A stretch of DNA of 64,000 bases from Asterochloris sp. CNOR1 (GCA_963969365.1 OZ017763.1:62001-126000), one strand, 5' to 3'; positions 34,201 through 46,400 are shown, counted from the stretch's first letter. Notes: generated from the sequence alone by a model not told the origin. A program made the numbers and translations.

Positions 34201-36901
34201 TATGTCTTGCCAAAGCAGCCTGTCCGTTCAAAGTTCCCCATGCGGCAAGATAAGTATGTCACAAAGCATCCAGATGACAGATAGAGATGGCTGGCATTGC
34301 TTGCCAGATGCAAACACCTCCTATCCATACTGCCTGCAGGTTCTGCGAGACATGTGGCAGGAACAGTACACCTGAGTACAGGTGGATGCTGAATGTGAGG
34401 CTGGCAGACTTCACACAGGAGGAGCACTGCTCGGCCTTCCAGGTGAGGGGCTGCTACTGCTGACTTCAGGAGCTCTCCCAAACGCAGCACACTGCAGGCC
34501 TTGGAAACTGCACGTCAGCAATGGGCACGACAGGTGCTCTGCTCGTTTCACTCCTTCCCCAGCTCGCTAACGAAGGGTAAGGCAGACGGTTAGCTTGTCT
34601 CAGCCCTTCCCCAGTGTGCACCAGCTGCTTGCCACTGCAGGAGGCTGGCAGTGACAGGCATGTCAGCTGCTGCCTGCTGATGCTGTCCCACCCATCTGAA
34701 GCAAGTCTTCATGCTCTTGCAGCACCTACGCAGCCACAGAGACAATGCGGAATTGAGCAATGATATTCCCGTTGCCAGCCTGTGATATGCTGATGTCTGT
34801 CTCCAACCTTGCAGGGGGAATGTGCGACAAGAGTTGGCAGCATTCCCAGTGCAGTCATGTCACCGGCGCACTCGTCTCACACCCCTACTGGTGGCTTTCC
34901 GTGCAGGAAGCTGGGGATGCCCTGATGGGCATGACGGCTGCCCAGATGCACGAGCTGGAGCAACAAGAGGAGCAGGCAGGGATGGGAGAGGAAGAGAGCC
35001 TGGCGGAGCAGGCCAGGAGGCGCGCCTTGTTCAGGCCCTGGCTCATGCGGCTGCGCATCTCCCAGCAGACCTACCGGGATGACATTTCCATCCGCAAAAC
35101 CATCTCCAGGTGGTGCTGGGCGGGTGCTGTGGGCATGTATGAAGAGGTTTGGGATTTGGTTTTAGATTTGCTGGAGGCTCTTCAACCCCTGGCTGATGCA
35201 GCTGTGCATCTCCAGCAGACACCCATAGGGTTGATTTGTCACCCCTCACACCCATCTCTGTGATGCAAACTTCTCTGGCAGCCTGCCTGCCTGACAGTCA
35301 GCAGCTTCGGCTTGCCGATAGCCCAGCTGGTCAAGTCTCAGGCTACCCTTCTTTCATTTCAACACCCTGCACACCTCTGCACACCTGCAGCAGTCATTCA
35401 AGCTTTCCTGTGCCAGCTGCTGCAGCTTGAGCCACAAGACCACATGTGTGATGGCTAACAGTTGTTGATGCTGCTGCCTCCTGATGTAGGCCTGCTGCTG
35501 TACACAAATGACGTGGTGAAGTGACACGGTCCCCTGCCTGCTGCAGCTTGCAGCCACTGGACTTCGTGCAGGACAGCAAGCAGATGATAGAGTGGATCAG
35601 GGCTCTGCAGCAGGGCAGGCCCATCCTGCAGCAAGCAGGTGGCGGTCAAGGCGGCGGCGCTGGTTATGGCGGGCCCCCTGTGAGTGCCTTGCAGTTTCAC
35701 CCTGTGCTGGTGTGTCATGTTGCCAGCAGTTGCTGTGGGGTGGGTGTGGCAGCCCTTCTGTGACTTCCCTTGCATGCTTCACACTGTGCTGCCAGCACTG
35801 GCTGCGGGCTGCTTGTAGCGCAGACCCTAAACAGGTACTCCTTCTTGTTTGTGATGTGCTGCGGCCAAGAGCTGTGGCTGCCCTCCTGTGAGGTCCCTTG
35901 CAGTTACATTGCTTGCGTTGGTACAGTGTGCTGGCCCCTTGTGTTGTGGCCATGACTCTTCCCATGAGCTCCCTTGCACCTTTCCTCCATCCTCACACCT
36001 GGTGGTTTCCCCCTGTGCTGCTGTCCTGCTGCTCTGGGATGCTGCTGGTCGCCCCTCTGCTCATGGTGTGCCATGCCTCAAAGCTGGCTGTTAACATCCC
36101 CCTGTCAACATCCCACTGAGGATTGTCTCGCACTCTGCAGGTGGGTCTGCCACCGGCTTACCATGCCGCAGCGCCCCTCCTAGGGGTAGCATCCCCTGTC
36201 AGAGGTGAGCCGGTCAGAGGTGAGGCAGTCCCTCTCTGCTACACGCTGCTGACTGTCAAAATTTACATGTCTGTGGCGGCTTGAGTCATCTGCGCCTGGG
36301 GCGCACAGCACCGATGGGCCTTGCCTGAACTCTTCTGCGCCTGGGCTCAAGAGCACTGCTGGGGACTAGCAGCTTGCACACAGCACAGCAGCTGGAGCTG
36401 GAAGGTGCCTCGACAATTTTGTGCTCCTGTACTTGCTGCGGCTGCATCTCAGCTCTAAGCATGCCTGACTTCCGGCAAGCAACACTTAGACAGCCAGGCT
36501 GACCGTAAACCGCACACATGTGCAGGACGGGGCTACCAGGGTGCAGCAGGCGGCGCTCCCGGAGCTTATGGTGAGCCCCTGCCCATGCCAGGCCCTTTAG
36601 GTCCTCAACAGTGTATGCAGTCTTGCCGCTTCCATGTTGCTTGGCTGTATTGGCTGACCTAGGCACCTGGTGTCCATAAGGTGCAGCAGTGCTGAGCCCC
36701 TGCTTGCCGATTGCGTACTTCAGACACTGTCGAGCATGCAGGCTGTTTGCGGGTGTTGCTGGGCCTCTACCGGCTGGGTACCCTGCCCAGGTCCCATTCA
36801 CACAACCAGCTCCAGCGCTGCAGTGTGCTATGTGTGCTGCAGGTGGCGGTGGTGGAGGCTATGGCGGCGGCGGTTATGGACACCAAGCTGGAGGCTTTTG
36901 A
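28253..36901 (+). CDS. RPA1: Replication protein A 70 kDa DNA-binding subunit, complete, with Gly/Tyr-rich linker and tail
   Basis: The large subunit of the RPA trimer coats single-stranded DNA in replication, repair and recombination. Eighteen exons keep phase from ATG to TGA: 28253-28297, 28520-28556, 28770-28974, 29333-29616, 30065-30187, 30538-30712, 30907-31078, 31382-31486, 31860-32075, 32325-32470, 33028-33172, 33914-34029, 34340-34442, 34907-35109, 35547-35679, 36141-36204, 36526-36570 and 36843-36901 (791 residues). The N-domain reads MSYNLSKGAPRQMLD, GNTEIKPVLQCI, RYRIAVSDGEHYCSAMLATQL. A linker of about 140 residues is Pro/Gln- then GYG-rich. DBD-A reads ITALNAYQTRWHIKARVTSR and RGEGKVFSFDLVD. 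DBD-B reads FRPIGDINSL, VDLI-like LDLIGVVES and TLRDTSKASIELTLWG. DBD-C has a zinc site of the plant-like form CX9C...CX2C (QACTNQREPGKACNKK, RFCETCG), then YRWMLNVRLADFTQEEH. The tail is GGGGGGYGGGGYGHQ-like. The N-domain basic-cleft scaffold and all three DBDs are intact. Confidence 0.97.
30877..30899 (+). repeat. Copy of RPA1 exon end placed directly before the next acceptor
   Basis: These 23 bases match 30678-30700 at 22 of 23 positions by my count. They re-encode KARVTSRS and abut the CTGCAG acceptor at 30901-30906. The real coding path is the upstream exon joined to 30907, which restores RFSGARGEG. Confidence 0.8.
32595..32628 (+). repeat. Copy of the end of RPA1 exon 32325-32470
   Basis: The 34 bases match 32437-32470 at 30 of 34 positions by my count and re-encode the DLPEAGNLRNW-like exon end, with the donor GT lost (TG|CTGGG instead of TG|GTGCG). 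It sits 125 bp into the intron. Confidence 0.8.
33257..33284 (+). repeat. Imperfect GGTT microsatellite in an RPA1 intron
   Basis: A run of GGTTGGTAGGTTAATTGGTT type repeats. Low complexity only; no function proposed. Confidence 0.7.
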
Positions 36902-38792
36902 GAGAACTTCGTACTTGATCTGCCCAAAAATGCATGCAGTGTGATGCATGCAATGTGATGCTGTGGTCATCACCCTCTAGTCTGAAACAGTTGAAGTGGT
37001 GGAACGTCCATGCCAAGCAACATTTTGTTGAACCACTCAGGCCATGCAGCTGTGGGGGCTGGCAACTTGGAGTCAGCATGCTGGGCAAGGATGGATGTCT
37101 CTCATGGGATTCTTTCGATGTGAAGATTGACAACCCCCTCTTGTCGTTCAATAGGGTCTCTTTTAACTGTTCAGAAGATCTGAATCCACGCAGGAGGGGT
37201 GGCCCACTTTGGTAAACTCTTTAGATTGAACCAGCATCACTGTGCCAGCAAAATCGGAGCCTTTACCGAGTCAGCTGGGGGTATCTCATGTGGCAAATGC
37301 TTGTAGACAAGCATGGCCTGATGAGACCTGCCACCACAATGGATGAATGCAGCACTGTTAACCTGGCGTGCTTGCAGATCGTTGCAAGGTGCTTACGTGG
37401 ACACTCAAAACAGCTTAAAACACCCCCTTTTTATGGTTCACAGCCAGGTGCCTACACAAACACTGGCAGCCAGGAGATGGGCATGCCTTGTGCAATTCAG
37501 CACCCATTGATGACAGCAAGCAGGCCGTTGCTTGCCCACGCTGAGTTCATGAGGCAGCAGGCAGACGCTGCATGCAGCCTTGGACCACAGCTGATGTCTG
37601 CATCCTTCTGCATCCTGCAGCTCCATTTCCTGCTGCTCATAGAGCCTGTCCCAGCATTATGAGGCCTCCTGCACATTCTGTGGCTGATGCAACCTCTGAG
37701 GCGCCTTGCTGACAGCAAATTGTACTTCATGCTGAGAGTGACATCTCCTCTGTTGCCACAGCTGTGTTGGAAAGGAAATGACACTGCAGCCACAGCCGTT
37801 ATGGCTTGCATGCCTGATGCAGTCAAGCAATGGGCATCAATCTGTGTCTTCAATAAGGCTAGCATTTCCGATCAGATCGCTCCCGGAGCGGGAGTCTGAC
37901 AAGTGAGCAGGCCCAGCATGCCACAGCCACATCAGATGGATCGAAGGCCACCAAGTTTGGGCAATGCAGGTGATCACAGCATCAGTTCTGTATGATCAGC
38001 AATTGGCACACAGCGCACTGTCTTCCCTGTGCATCATTGTTCTTTCTTGATTGCTGGATCAGCAACTTAGCTCTGGCTCCATTCTTGAACCTTTCGATCG
38101 ACAGCTGAGCCACAGAGTCAAGCTGACCCTCATGCACTGCTGCAGCTGGCACCTCTCTTGGTCATAGCTGCTTGCCACAGAGGACTAGGGTCTGCCAGGG
38201 CACCCCCACAGACTCAGTTAGCTTTTCTATGTTTGCATCATGCACGTGGACGCCTTGTCAGCCAAGGCCTGCTGTGCTGCAGCGCCAGCTCTCCATCTGC
38301 ACTGAGGACGTGCAGAAGTCTGTGGTCAGGGGCTCCTCAGGCTACCGCCATTGCAGGCAGAGCTCTGTGATGTGCTGAAATGCAGGACGCCAAGGCAAAC
38401 TCATCATGCAGCAGGCTGCTTAGAGGACCCAATATGGGGCATGTACTGCTTGCCAGAAGAGCCTAGGCACCATATGGCTATATGCAAGTCCTGCCACGCG
38501 AGGTGCCTTGAGGTGTCCACATGTGACATCACGTTTGCAGTTCTTTCTGAGCTAAATGCTGCTTGCTGCAGGCGGTTGTCAAGAACCCATGTCTGAAACA
38601 GAGAGCCTGCAACGTGCAGGCTCATCATCAGAGCGCAGTGACCAAAGCACCTTCCTCTGGCATGTCGAAACATGCTGCACGCTGCCTAAAAGCTCCCACC
38701 TGGAGCATCGTGCCAGCGGTGCAGGCTCACCTACACAGCCCATCTGCGACTTAAGCAGTGAGCTACATTCATGTTCACATGCTGCCCTGCAG
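36902..38792. other. Region between RPA1 and the CDCA7-like gene; 5' exons of the latter may lie here
   Basis: No family match. A short duplication (ATGCATGCA twice) follows the RPA1 stop at about 36930-36955. No TGTAA motif was found within 400 bp of the RPA1 stop. The frame 38591-38790 (start MSETESLQRAGSSSERSDQ) is serine/acid-rich and opens directly toward the first recognised exon of the next gene, but it enters that exon in the wrong frame. It may be part of that gene's N-terminus only if spliced. Confidence 0.3.
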
Positions 38793-41700
38793 GCTTCCCA
38801 GAAGCCCCTACGTATGAGGAGATCATGTCCCAGTACGGGGATCTGGAGAGGCTGAAGGGACGGATAGGGCCTGAGCTGGCAAAGCTCAGGGCAGATCAGC
38901 GGCAGGCTGGGCACAGGTGTGTGCATTGCTGCTTGCACGGAGGCAGTGGTCGCAGTGCCCAGGAGGCATCAGCTTCATGTTGGGTCCAGGTGTACATGTG
39001 TGAGCATCCTGTTGCTGTGTGTCTCAAGGACAGGTTGCCTCCAGGGCCTGAGCTGTGTTGCTCAGCGCGGACCAGCAGCAGGCTGGGCACATGTGTGGAA
39101 GTAAAGTCACTGAAAACTCTAGACACAATGCATTGGCTTCACTGCAGCTTGCGCACAGGTGTGCACCTGCAGTCTGCCTGAGACAAGTCCAGTGCCATTG
39201 GCATGCATTCCAAGGGCATTCACTGTTCGCATGGGGCTCATCAGCTGCTGCACTGCGGATTGCTCAGACTGCGGAACCTGGCCAGCCTCTGCTAGTGCCT
39301 TCTATGGCAGCACTACAGCTTCAGCTGCAGCGCAATGTGCATGCTTTGCCCCATACAAGCGGTGCATCACAGCACAATGACTGTCACTGAAGGCGCCATA
39401 GGAGTACACTGTCGACATGACAAAATGGTGTGCAGCAGGAGGCAGTGCAAGGGGGCATCCCTGCACTCCCTGTGGCCGGAAGCAGAGGACTTGGTTGGCG
39501 CTGCAAGCTTGAAGAGGGCCTGACCACTACTGTGCACCTGCAGCGAGTACTACGGCAAGCAGCACGTGGTGAATGCGCACAGATTCCCGGCCAAGAACAT
39601 GTGGACGGGCGGCAAGGAGGACAAACTCTGCAAGGACTGGCACGTCCAGCCCTGCAGTGCATGTAGGACGTGCCACTTCTGCAGGTGGGTGCATGCCCAC
39701 CTGAGTCTGCAACCTTGACTGTTGAGACACCACTGTGCATGCACCAGCATGCTTGCAGATTTTTGGCCTGCAAACTCTGCTGCTGTGTCGCTTCCAAGGG
39801 CTCATTCAGATGTCCACCTTAAGCAGCGACCCCATTCCTTTGCACTGCTGGACGCTGAAGCAATCCACATGCCCAGCCCAGCGTAGCCTGGTGCAGGTCA
39901 GTGTCAATCTGCACCTGCGGCTCAGGACCTGTGTGCCATTGTGCCAGGCTGGGGTGCATGCAGCTATCACCACCTGGTCCACCTTCTGACGCCCTGCAGC
40001 AGCATGTCAGGGCATGTATCGTCAAGCAGCCTGAGATGCTCCTACTCCCCCCTCCTGCAGGCAGAAAACCATTGATGTCAAGGTCATGTGCGGGTGCTAC
40101 TACGATGGCAGGAGGCGCCGTGTTGGGGGCAGGGGCCGCGCCTTCTGGTGTGGCGCCTGCCTCTGGGGGCGCCACGGCGAGAACATGCACGAATGCATCC
40201 AGCGGGGAAACTGGCAGTGCCCCTGTTGCAGGTGCGGCATGTTTTGCCTTTGTGGGATGTCCCTGCTGCAGGTAGGGCAGGATGGTGCTGCAGGTCGGGC
40301 CTGACTGCTGTTGTGAGTTGCTGCTGCGGGCTGGGCATGACTGCCATTGTGGGGTGCTCTCACTGTCAGCTTTGCTTGAGATGTTGGACAGCAAGTGGGC
40401 TGCCAAGGCTTTGAGCCCGGCATGCTGCAGCTTGTGAAGCCGCCGACTTCGGGTAGATCCTGCACCACCTCTCGTGACCACCATTGAACAAAGCAGCTAT
40501 GCAGCCTGGAGGAGACTGTGCTGCGCAGGCATCTGCCTTAGTGGCTGACAGGTCAAGCAGTGGCACAGATGCATGCAACGGGTACGCTGCATGCGGCAGG
40601 GGACTGGCAAATGCTCAGGCTGTGCACGGCCCCTGCTGTGCCAAGTGTTCCTGTTTGTTATCAGGAAGCCCAGACCCTGCCTGCCAGCATGCTGCTGCAT
40701 GCTACAACTCAGGGCCCATGATAGTTGCAGCGGCTGCTGGCATGCAACTCAGCGCAGACCGTGAGACATGTGACTGCAGCTGCCGGCGCCGTCCCCCATG
40801 ATGCAGCCTGCTGAGACACACGTCAGCAGCTGAACCCTCAACCCTAAACCCTACACTCACTGGTGCCTGCAGGGATATCTGCAACTGCAGCAGCGAGAAC
40901 TGCCAGCGCAAGAGCAAGGGGCTGCGGAGCACTGGGCAGCTGGCAAATGAGGCGCACAGGCAGGGTTTCACATCAGTAAGCCTGGCCAGACACCATGCTG
41001 ATGAGCACTTCGTGACTTGCGACTCAGGTCGTCAGGTCACAGGCCTGTCCAGGAGGCTACTTTGCATGCAGCATTGCATCTGCCTTGTGCCAGGAGGCTC
41101 ACTGATGGATGTAAGCTGTGCAGTACCTGGTGGTCCTGATCTGCTGTATTGTTGCAGACAGTGCCCATCACATAAGGGTCACCCCGTTTGTGTTCTGCAG
41201 GCTGCGCACTACCTGGTGCTGACCCACATCAGCGAGCTGCCTCAGGATCAGAGAGAACTGGAGGAGCTGACTTTCCATCAAGGCTCCCTGCGGCGGCAGG
41301 GGGGCACCTCAGACGCTATTCCTGTGCCCCTGCACATGTGAGTGTGCTGACAGCGGCACAGAGCACTCTGGGGCGTTGAGCACCACCTTTGGCAAAAGTT
41401 GCCAGCAGTCTCATGAATCCAAACTCTGAACCGCCCTCAGGGCTCCCTGCAGCAGCATGGGCGCACCCCAGACGCAATCCCGGTGCCCCTGTACATGCGA
41501 GTGTGCTGAGAGCAGCACAAAGCACTTTGGGACATCGAGCTTATGCACTTGTTGGCAAATCAATCCTTCTGCTGCAGCATGCAGCTCCCAGGGCCGGACC
41601 ACTGCAGAAGGCAGCGGGATGCTAGGCTGGCAAGCAGCTTGTCGCAAAGCTGGCTTCACGTGCGAGTCACCCCTTCAGAGCGCTGATTCTACCTGCCTGC

Positions 41701-43010
41701 AGGCCGACCAGATCTCTGGAGGCCCAACAGGCACAGCTGCTGCAGGCGGAGCTGCCCCTGCCGCAGGGAAGCCTGGCGGAGATGGCCAGGGCTGATGACA
41801 CAGACCTCCTGGAGTGGGACCGGGTGAAGGCAGACGAGGAAGATGCAGAGGGTGAGAGCCAACAGGGGCTGGTCAACAGAGGGTGTTCCTGGCAAGTGAT
41901 GGGAGCTGGCGGTGGTGAGTGGAGTGCATGCTGCCTGTCCAGCCTAGCTGGGCAAGTCCTCTAAATTGAGGAAGTTGCAGAGGATGAGAGCCAATAGGAC
42001 TTGGTTAATGGAGGGTGGTGATGGCTGGTGATGAGGGCTAGTGTGGTGAGTGGCGTACATGATGCACATCCAGCCTGGCTGGGCAAGATTTTCGTGAAGG
42101 AAACCCCCTGGCTCACCTGTTGCGCCTTGTGAAAGGTGGGCTCTGCTGGCTGCAGGTGGGGAATCTGACTCACTGTCGGCAGCCCTCATCAGGCAGCCTG
42201 CGGCCGCCAGGAGAGGGCAGGCGCCCCCGCAGGGTCAGGCACAGGTGCCGGGCCAGGCTAGAGGTGAGGCCTGAACACAGGCCCTCTTTTGAGAGCCTGC
42301 CATGGCGCGATGGTGCATGGGGTAGATATTGGCGCCCAGCTGCATGTGTGGATCAAAGTTAGCTGCACAGATGTGACCTGCATAGACATATGTGTCTGCA
42401 AAGTCTGCAAGGGCATGACAAAGTGCTGCTGTGGTGCAGAGCCACCTGCAGAGCGCCTTGTTCCTGGCACTAGGACAACCTGGCGGAATGCAGTGCACTG
42501 AACAGGCAGCCACAGCGCTGCTGTGCTGCTAAGTCACTTGGCTGACGGTGATCCCGCCTGGTTTACAGAAGCTTGAGTTGCCCACTAGCAGGCCACACAG
42601 AGGGCTGAGGTGCTCCCAAACCACCTGGCTGATGGGTATTGGCTTGACAGCCTACAGAGTTGCAGTTGCCCACTAGCAGAAAACACTAAGGGGCTATGTG
42701 CTGCAGGGCCAACTGGCTGCCGATAACCTGGCTTGGCCTGCTACATTGCAGTGGGCCGCTGGCAGTCCACGCATGAGGCTGGTGTGCTGCAGGGCCACCT
42801 GCAGGCAGCTTGACTGAAGGCAATGATGCAGCTGTGGGCGCTGACAGCTTTCATGCTGATGAGTACAGCCTCTATGACGGGCCCCATACTGGTCTGGAGG
42901 GTGAGTCTGCTGTCATGTGCTATGAGTTTGTGCTCCGCCCGGCAGCTGATGTGGTGCAGTCCCACATCCTTGCTTTATGCCTTTTCAAGTTCATTGACTG
43001 TTGTGTGTGA
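38793..43010 (+). CDS. CDCA7-like zinc-finger protein (zf-4CXXC_R1 domain); both ends uncertain
   Basis: CDCA7-family proteins partner the HELLS/DDM1 chromatin remodeller and support DNA methylation in plants and animals. Supported exons are 38793-38916, 39544-39684, 40061-40231, 40873-40975, 41201-41337, 41703-41851, 42156-42263 and 42805 onward, all phase-consistent. The zinc-finger reads CSACRTCHFCRQKTIDVKVM, then MCGCYYDG, FWCGACLWGRHGE, NWQCPCCRDICNCS and CQRKSKG, then STGQLANEA and AHYLVLTHISEL. The invariant CRQKT Arg and the CGACLxxRHGE Gly and Arg are present; in human CDCA7 the matching sites are those I recall as mutated in ICF syndrome. The C-terminal exons are acidic and disordered (EWDRVKADEEDAEG, DSFHADEYSLYDG). 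The 3' end is ambiguous: read-through of 42900 stops at 43010; splicing 42900 to 43456 stops at 43496; splicing to about 43567 would enter the next gene. The 5' exons are not found. Confidence 0.85.
40835..40855 (+). repeat. Short telomere-like tract (CCCTAAA type) in an intron
   Basis: Three seven-base units CCCTCAA, CCCTAAA, CCCTACA end 17 bp before an exon acceptor of the CDCA7-like gene. CCCTAAA is the plant and many green-alga telomere repeat. Three imperfect units could be chance or a telo-box-like element. Confidence 0.5.
41437..41545 (+). repeat. Copy of the end and donor region of CDCA7-like exon 41201-41337
   Basis: GGCTCCCTGC, GACGC(T/A)AT(T/C)CC and CCCCTG(C/T)ACATG words occur in the same order as in 41278-41380, extending about 40 bp past the exon into intron sequence (GAGTGTGCTGA...GCACAGAGCACT against GAGTGTGCTGA...GCACAAAGCACT). 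Confidence 0.8.
41971..42092 (+). repeat. Copy of the end of CDCA7-like exon 41703-41851 plus intron start
   Basis: Starting with GATGAGAGCCAA, this stretch parallels 41838-41960: the exon end, its donor context and about 100 bp of intron, ending in TCCAGCCT(A/G)GCTGGGCAAG. It is one of the longest junction copies in the window. Confidence 0.8.
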
Positions 43011-43446
43011 GAGGCCTGAGTACTGTTCAAAAAAACAAAGCTTCCCAACAATTGAGGACAGTCATGCCACTGAAGGTTGCCGACCCTGCGATGAGCAGGC
43101 TGCATACGGCAGGCAGCGGAGGAAACCTCTCAGGGCTTGCTTGAGGATCTGCAGACCTTCTCATGTGGGCCCCATCTGCGCTGCTGCTGCACAGCAGAGC
43201 TTGCAGGCGCCGCCTCCATCCCAGAATGATAGAGTGGGTCTCAGTGTCTGCGGCGCTCTACCGCACCTGCGATGTTACTGCCGTTACACTGCAGCCTTCA
43301 GTCATGCTTGTAGTGGATGGTCACGGGCTTCTGGAAATTACCTGCCTGCTGCGTCATGATTGTTCTTAAGATTACACTGACTACATTTGCCTCAGCACGC
43401 ACACCTGTGCTGGCGTACGAGTACAGCTGCTCAGCCTCTGACTTGA

Positions 43447-46400
43447 ATGCTGCAGGCGCTGCTGATGAGCTGTGCACCTCTCAGGGCGGCATCTGAAGCC
43501 AGCAGGAGTGCTGTGATACCCATTCCCCCGCACAGGCATCTGGCTTTGCCTGGTGAGGCGCCAGGCAGCCAGCAACAGGCCTTGCCGCTAGCTCAAGGGG
43601 CAGCCGGCAGCCCAGCTTCCAGGGAGTCACCAGCGGGCAGCGAGGGAGCAGCAACTCAGGCTGTCGTCGACCTCTGCTCGCCTGCCCCTGCTGTACAAAC
43701 AGAGCGCCAGGCAGCAGGGGAGGGGCGCAGTTCTCCTCGGCCTAGCAGCGGCAACCAGCCTGCGCTCAGCCCTTCTCAGCCCTGCAGCGGCATCCAGCCT
43801 GCGCTGCATGCAGAGGGCTCAGATCGGGATGCAAGTGCCGGTCAGGGCTCACAGGGTGATGCACAAACCCTGCCAGCAGTGGAATTCCTGGAGGCTGCGC
43901 AGCCCCCACGCTTCTGTGCTGGCCTGCTGCGCGAGGTCCAGGCCAACTGGGCGCTCATAGAAAACATGGAGGCAGAACTTGAAGGCCTTCAGCAGGAGGC
44001 TGCCAGCATGCAGGCTGAGGGCTGGGAGCTCAGTCTGGCCCAGCAGGCACTGCTGGAAGAGCAGGAGGAAGCCCTGCAGGTGCGCAGTTGCTGCTTTCAC
44101 AAAGTGCAAGTCCCTAAGGAGGCTCCTGAGCTTTGTACAAGCCTCAGCTGCCAAGGCTTGCACCTGGAGGCCTGCAGGTGCACTGATATGGCATGCTCAT
44201 TGGCTACACCTTGAGCAAAATTCAGCAGGCTATGGTGGAGGGCAGATTTACTGCAATATGATCCTTTTGCTTTTGTCAGGGAGGCGGACCTGCCTGGTGC
44301 CTTGTGCATGTCAGGAGCCCAGTCTCTGCGGAGCAGCATTATCTCAGCGGCCTGAGTAGGGAAGTTGAGAGTGGCAACCGTATTCAGCAGGAGGTGCAGG
44401 CAGACCGTGCATGACAGCTGTCCACACGAACAAGACACCTCTGTGGAAGCCAGCATGCAGAGCCGCAGCATGACTGGCACCCATAGCCTCTCCTGCCGCC
44501 TGCCCATGCAGAGTACGTATCCACCTGACAGCCAGCCTCAGCAGACGATTGACACTCAATGATTCTCCTACGGGCTATCCGTGCAGGCATACGCAATGCC
44601 ACGGCATCCCTTCAGCAGCCACGCATCTGAGGCCGTTGACTGACCAGGCTTCAGCACAGAAGACGGCTCGGGGTGGGGCCTCTCTAAGACATGGTTTCTG
44701 GGAGTGCATGCTGCCCAGACCCTGCCACCTGTCTCTGCTGTGCAGGCTGAAAGACCAGGTTGGCTCCCTGTCCGGCTTCCAGCTGTGCGTAGAGATGTGA
44801 CATGATGTGCTGGCATGTCTGCAGGCAGCCCGCGCAGACGTGCAGGCCCACCTCACGGCGTGCCTCAGCAGCTTCATGGACGCCTTTGCCTCAGCGGACC
44901 CTGTGGCCGTCAGCAGCCACTGCCCCATTCGACGCGACTTCGGACCCACAGCTGCTGACTGCCTGACCACCCATGATGACCTGAGGGATGCTGTGCAACT
45001 GCTGCTGGCCTCCACCAAGCTGGGCTGTGAGCACCAGCCTGCCCAGGCCTGGCGAATGCTGTGTGAGCAGGTCAGTCGTGTGGCCGCTCTGCTGGGCTGT
45101 CTGGCTGTTTGTGTGCTTGCAAGCAAGGTGCCTGACATGCATGCCCAGGCCTGGCAGCCGCTGCAGGGCAGTCTGGCTCTCAGTAGCTCCTCACATGAGT
45201 TGCCCTGCACAGTACCATGAGTCTGAGTAGAGTGTCTGTTGAGATGCCGGGCCTCCCCGCATGCGACCAGGCCTGTCGCCTACCAGGCAAGCTCAGGCCT
45301 GGCCCTTCTTGTTCTTGCTGGTGGGTCTTAGAGCACTGAAGCTGGGGCCCATCACCATGCAGGGCAACTGCCTTTTGACAGCATGAGATATCAGCACAAG
45401 CTGCCTATGCATCGCCGTGCTCTATATGCAGCCTGCCTGCCCTTCCAGGTGCAGCAGCAGATCTTCGCCTGACAGATGTGTGCAGCGCTACTGTCTGTTG
45501 CATATGTATATTGTTGCATGCATTTGTGCCAGCTGGTCATTCGCAAAAGCCCATGTTCTGCAACTGCAGTGGCAGCAGTATTTGCACCGTGCAAGCCCCT
45601 GCACATGAGCAAACTGTAGACTCTGGCATGCGTTGTACCTGCTGAGGCGCAAGGGCTCTGTGATTGCCTGTCAAGCATCTTGAATGCTGTTTATAACCCC
45701 GCTTGCAAATGCTGCTGCCATATGTATGGACTTGCCCACATATGTGGACTTCAACCGCACTCTGACCAGCATCTGTTTTATCAAACACTGAGGTACTGCC
45801 CTGCAGGAGACTTTTGTTGTGTTCGAGCGCTGCGACATCCAGGCTCGCAGCATCCTTCTCAGGGGCTTTTTTGACCTCTACGAGTGGCGCCGCCAACAGG
45901 GCTATGAGGTGAGCAGACTGCGCTGTCCTTCAGGAGCTGGAACCAGCAGTGCCAAGGCAGCTGGTGTTGCTTTGCACATTGTGGAATCCAGCAGGGAGCC
46001 TGGCGCACTGTGCCTAGTCTGCTGCACCAGCAGCTCTGCTGCCAGCAGCAGCTTGCTGTCTGCAGAAAGCTTGCGGCTGCAAACAGAGGGAGTGGCATCT
46101 CCACCCTCTAAAGCCTCAGCCTGCAGGGTGACTCTCATTCGGCGAGTTCTAATGCAGGCATGGCAGGGACGTCTGTGGTGCCCTGCAGGTGTCAGAAAGC
46201 GCCAACCACGTTCCAGACGGCGCTCAGCGCATCGCAGGGGTGCTTCATTTCCTGCAGCAGGAGTATGAGACAGTGTTCAATGCGCTCAAGGACAATCATG
46301 AGAACCTGCACATTGGTGAGTTCTGTGGCATCAGCCTTTTGTATAACTGCTCAAAGGCACTCACAGTTATCTGCAGATTGGCGAGCCCTGTGTATGCGCA

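Noticed and set aside
40835-40855. Chromosome end or internal telomere block
   Set aside because: Only three imperfect units inside an intron with genes on both sides; too short for a telomere or fusion scar.
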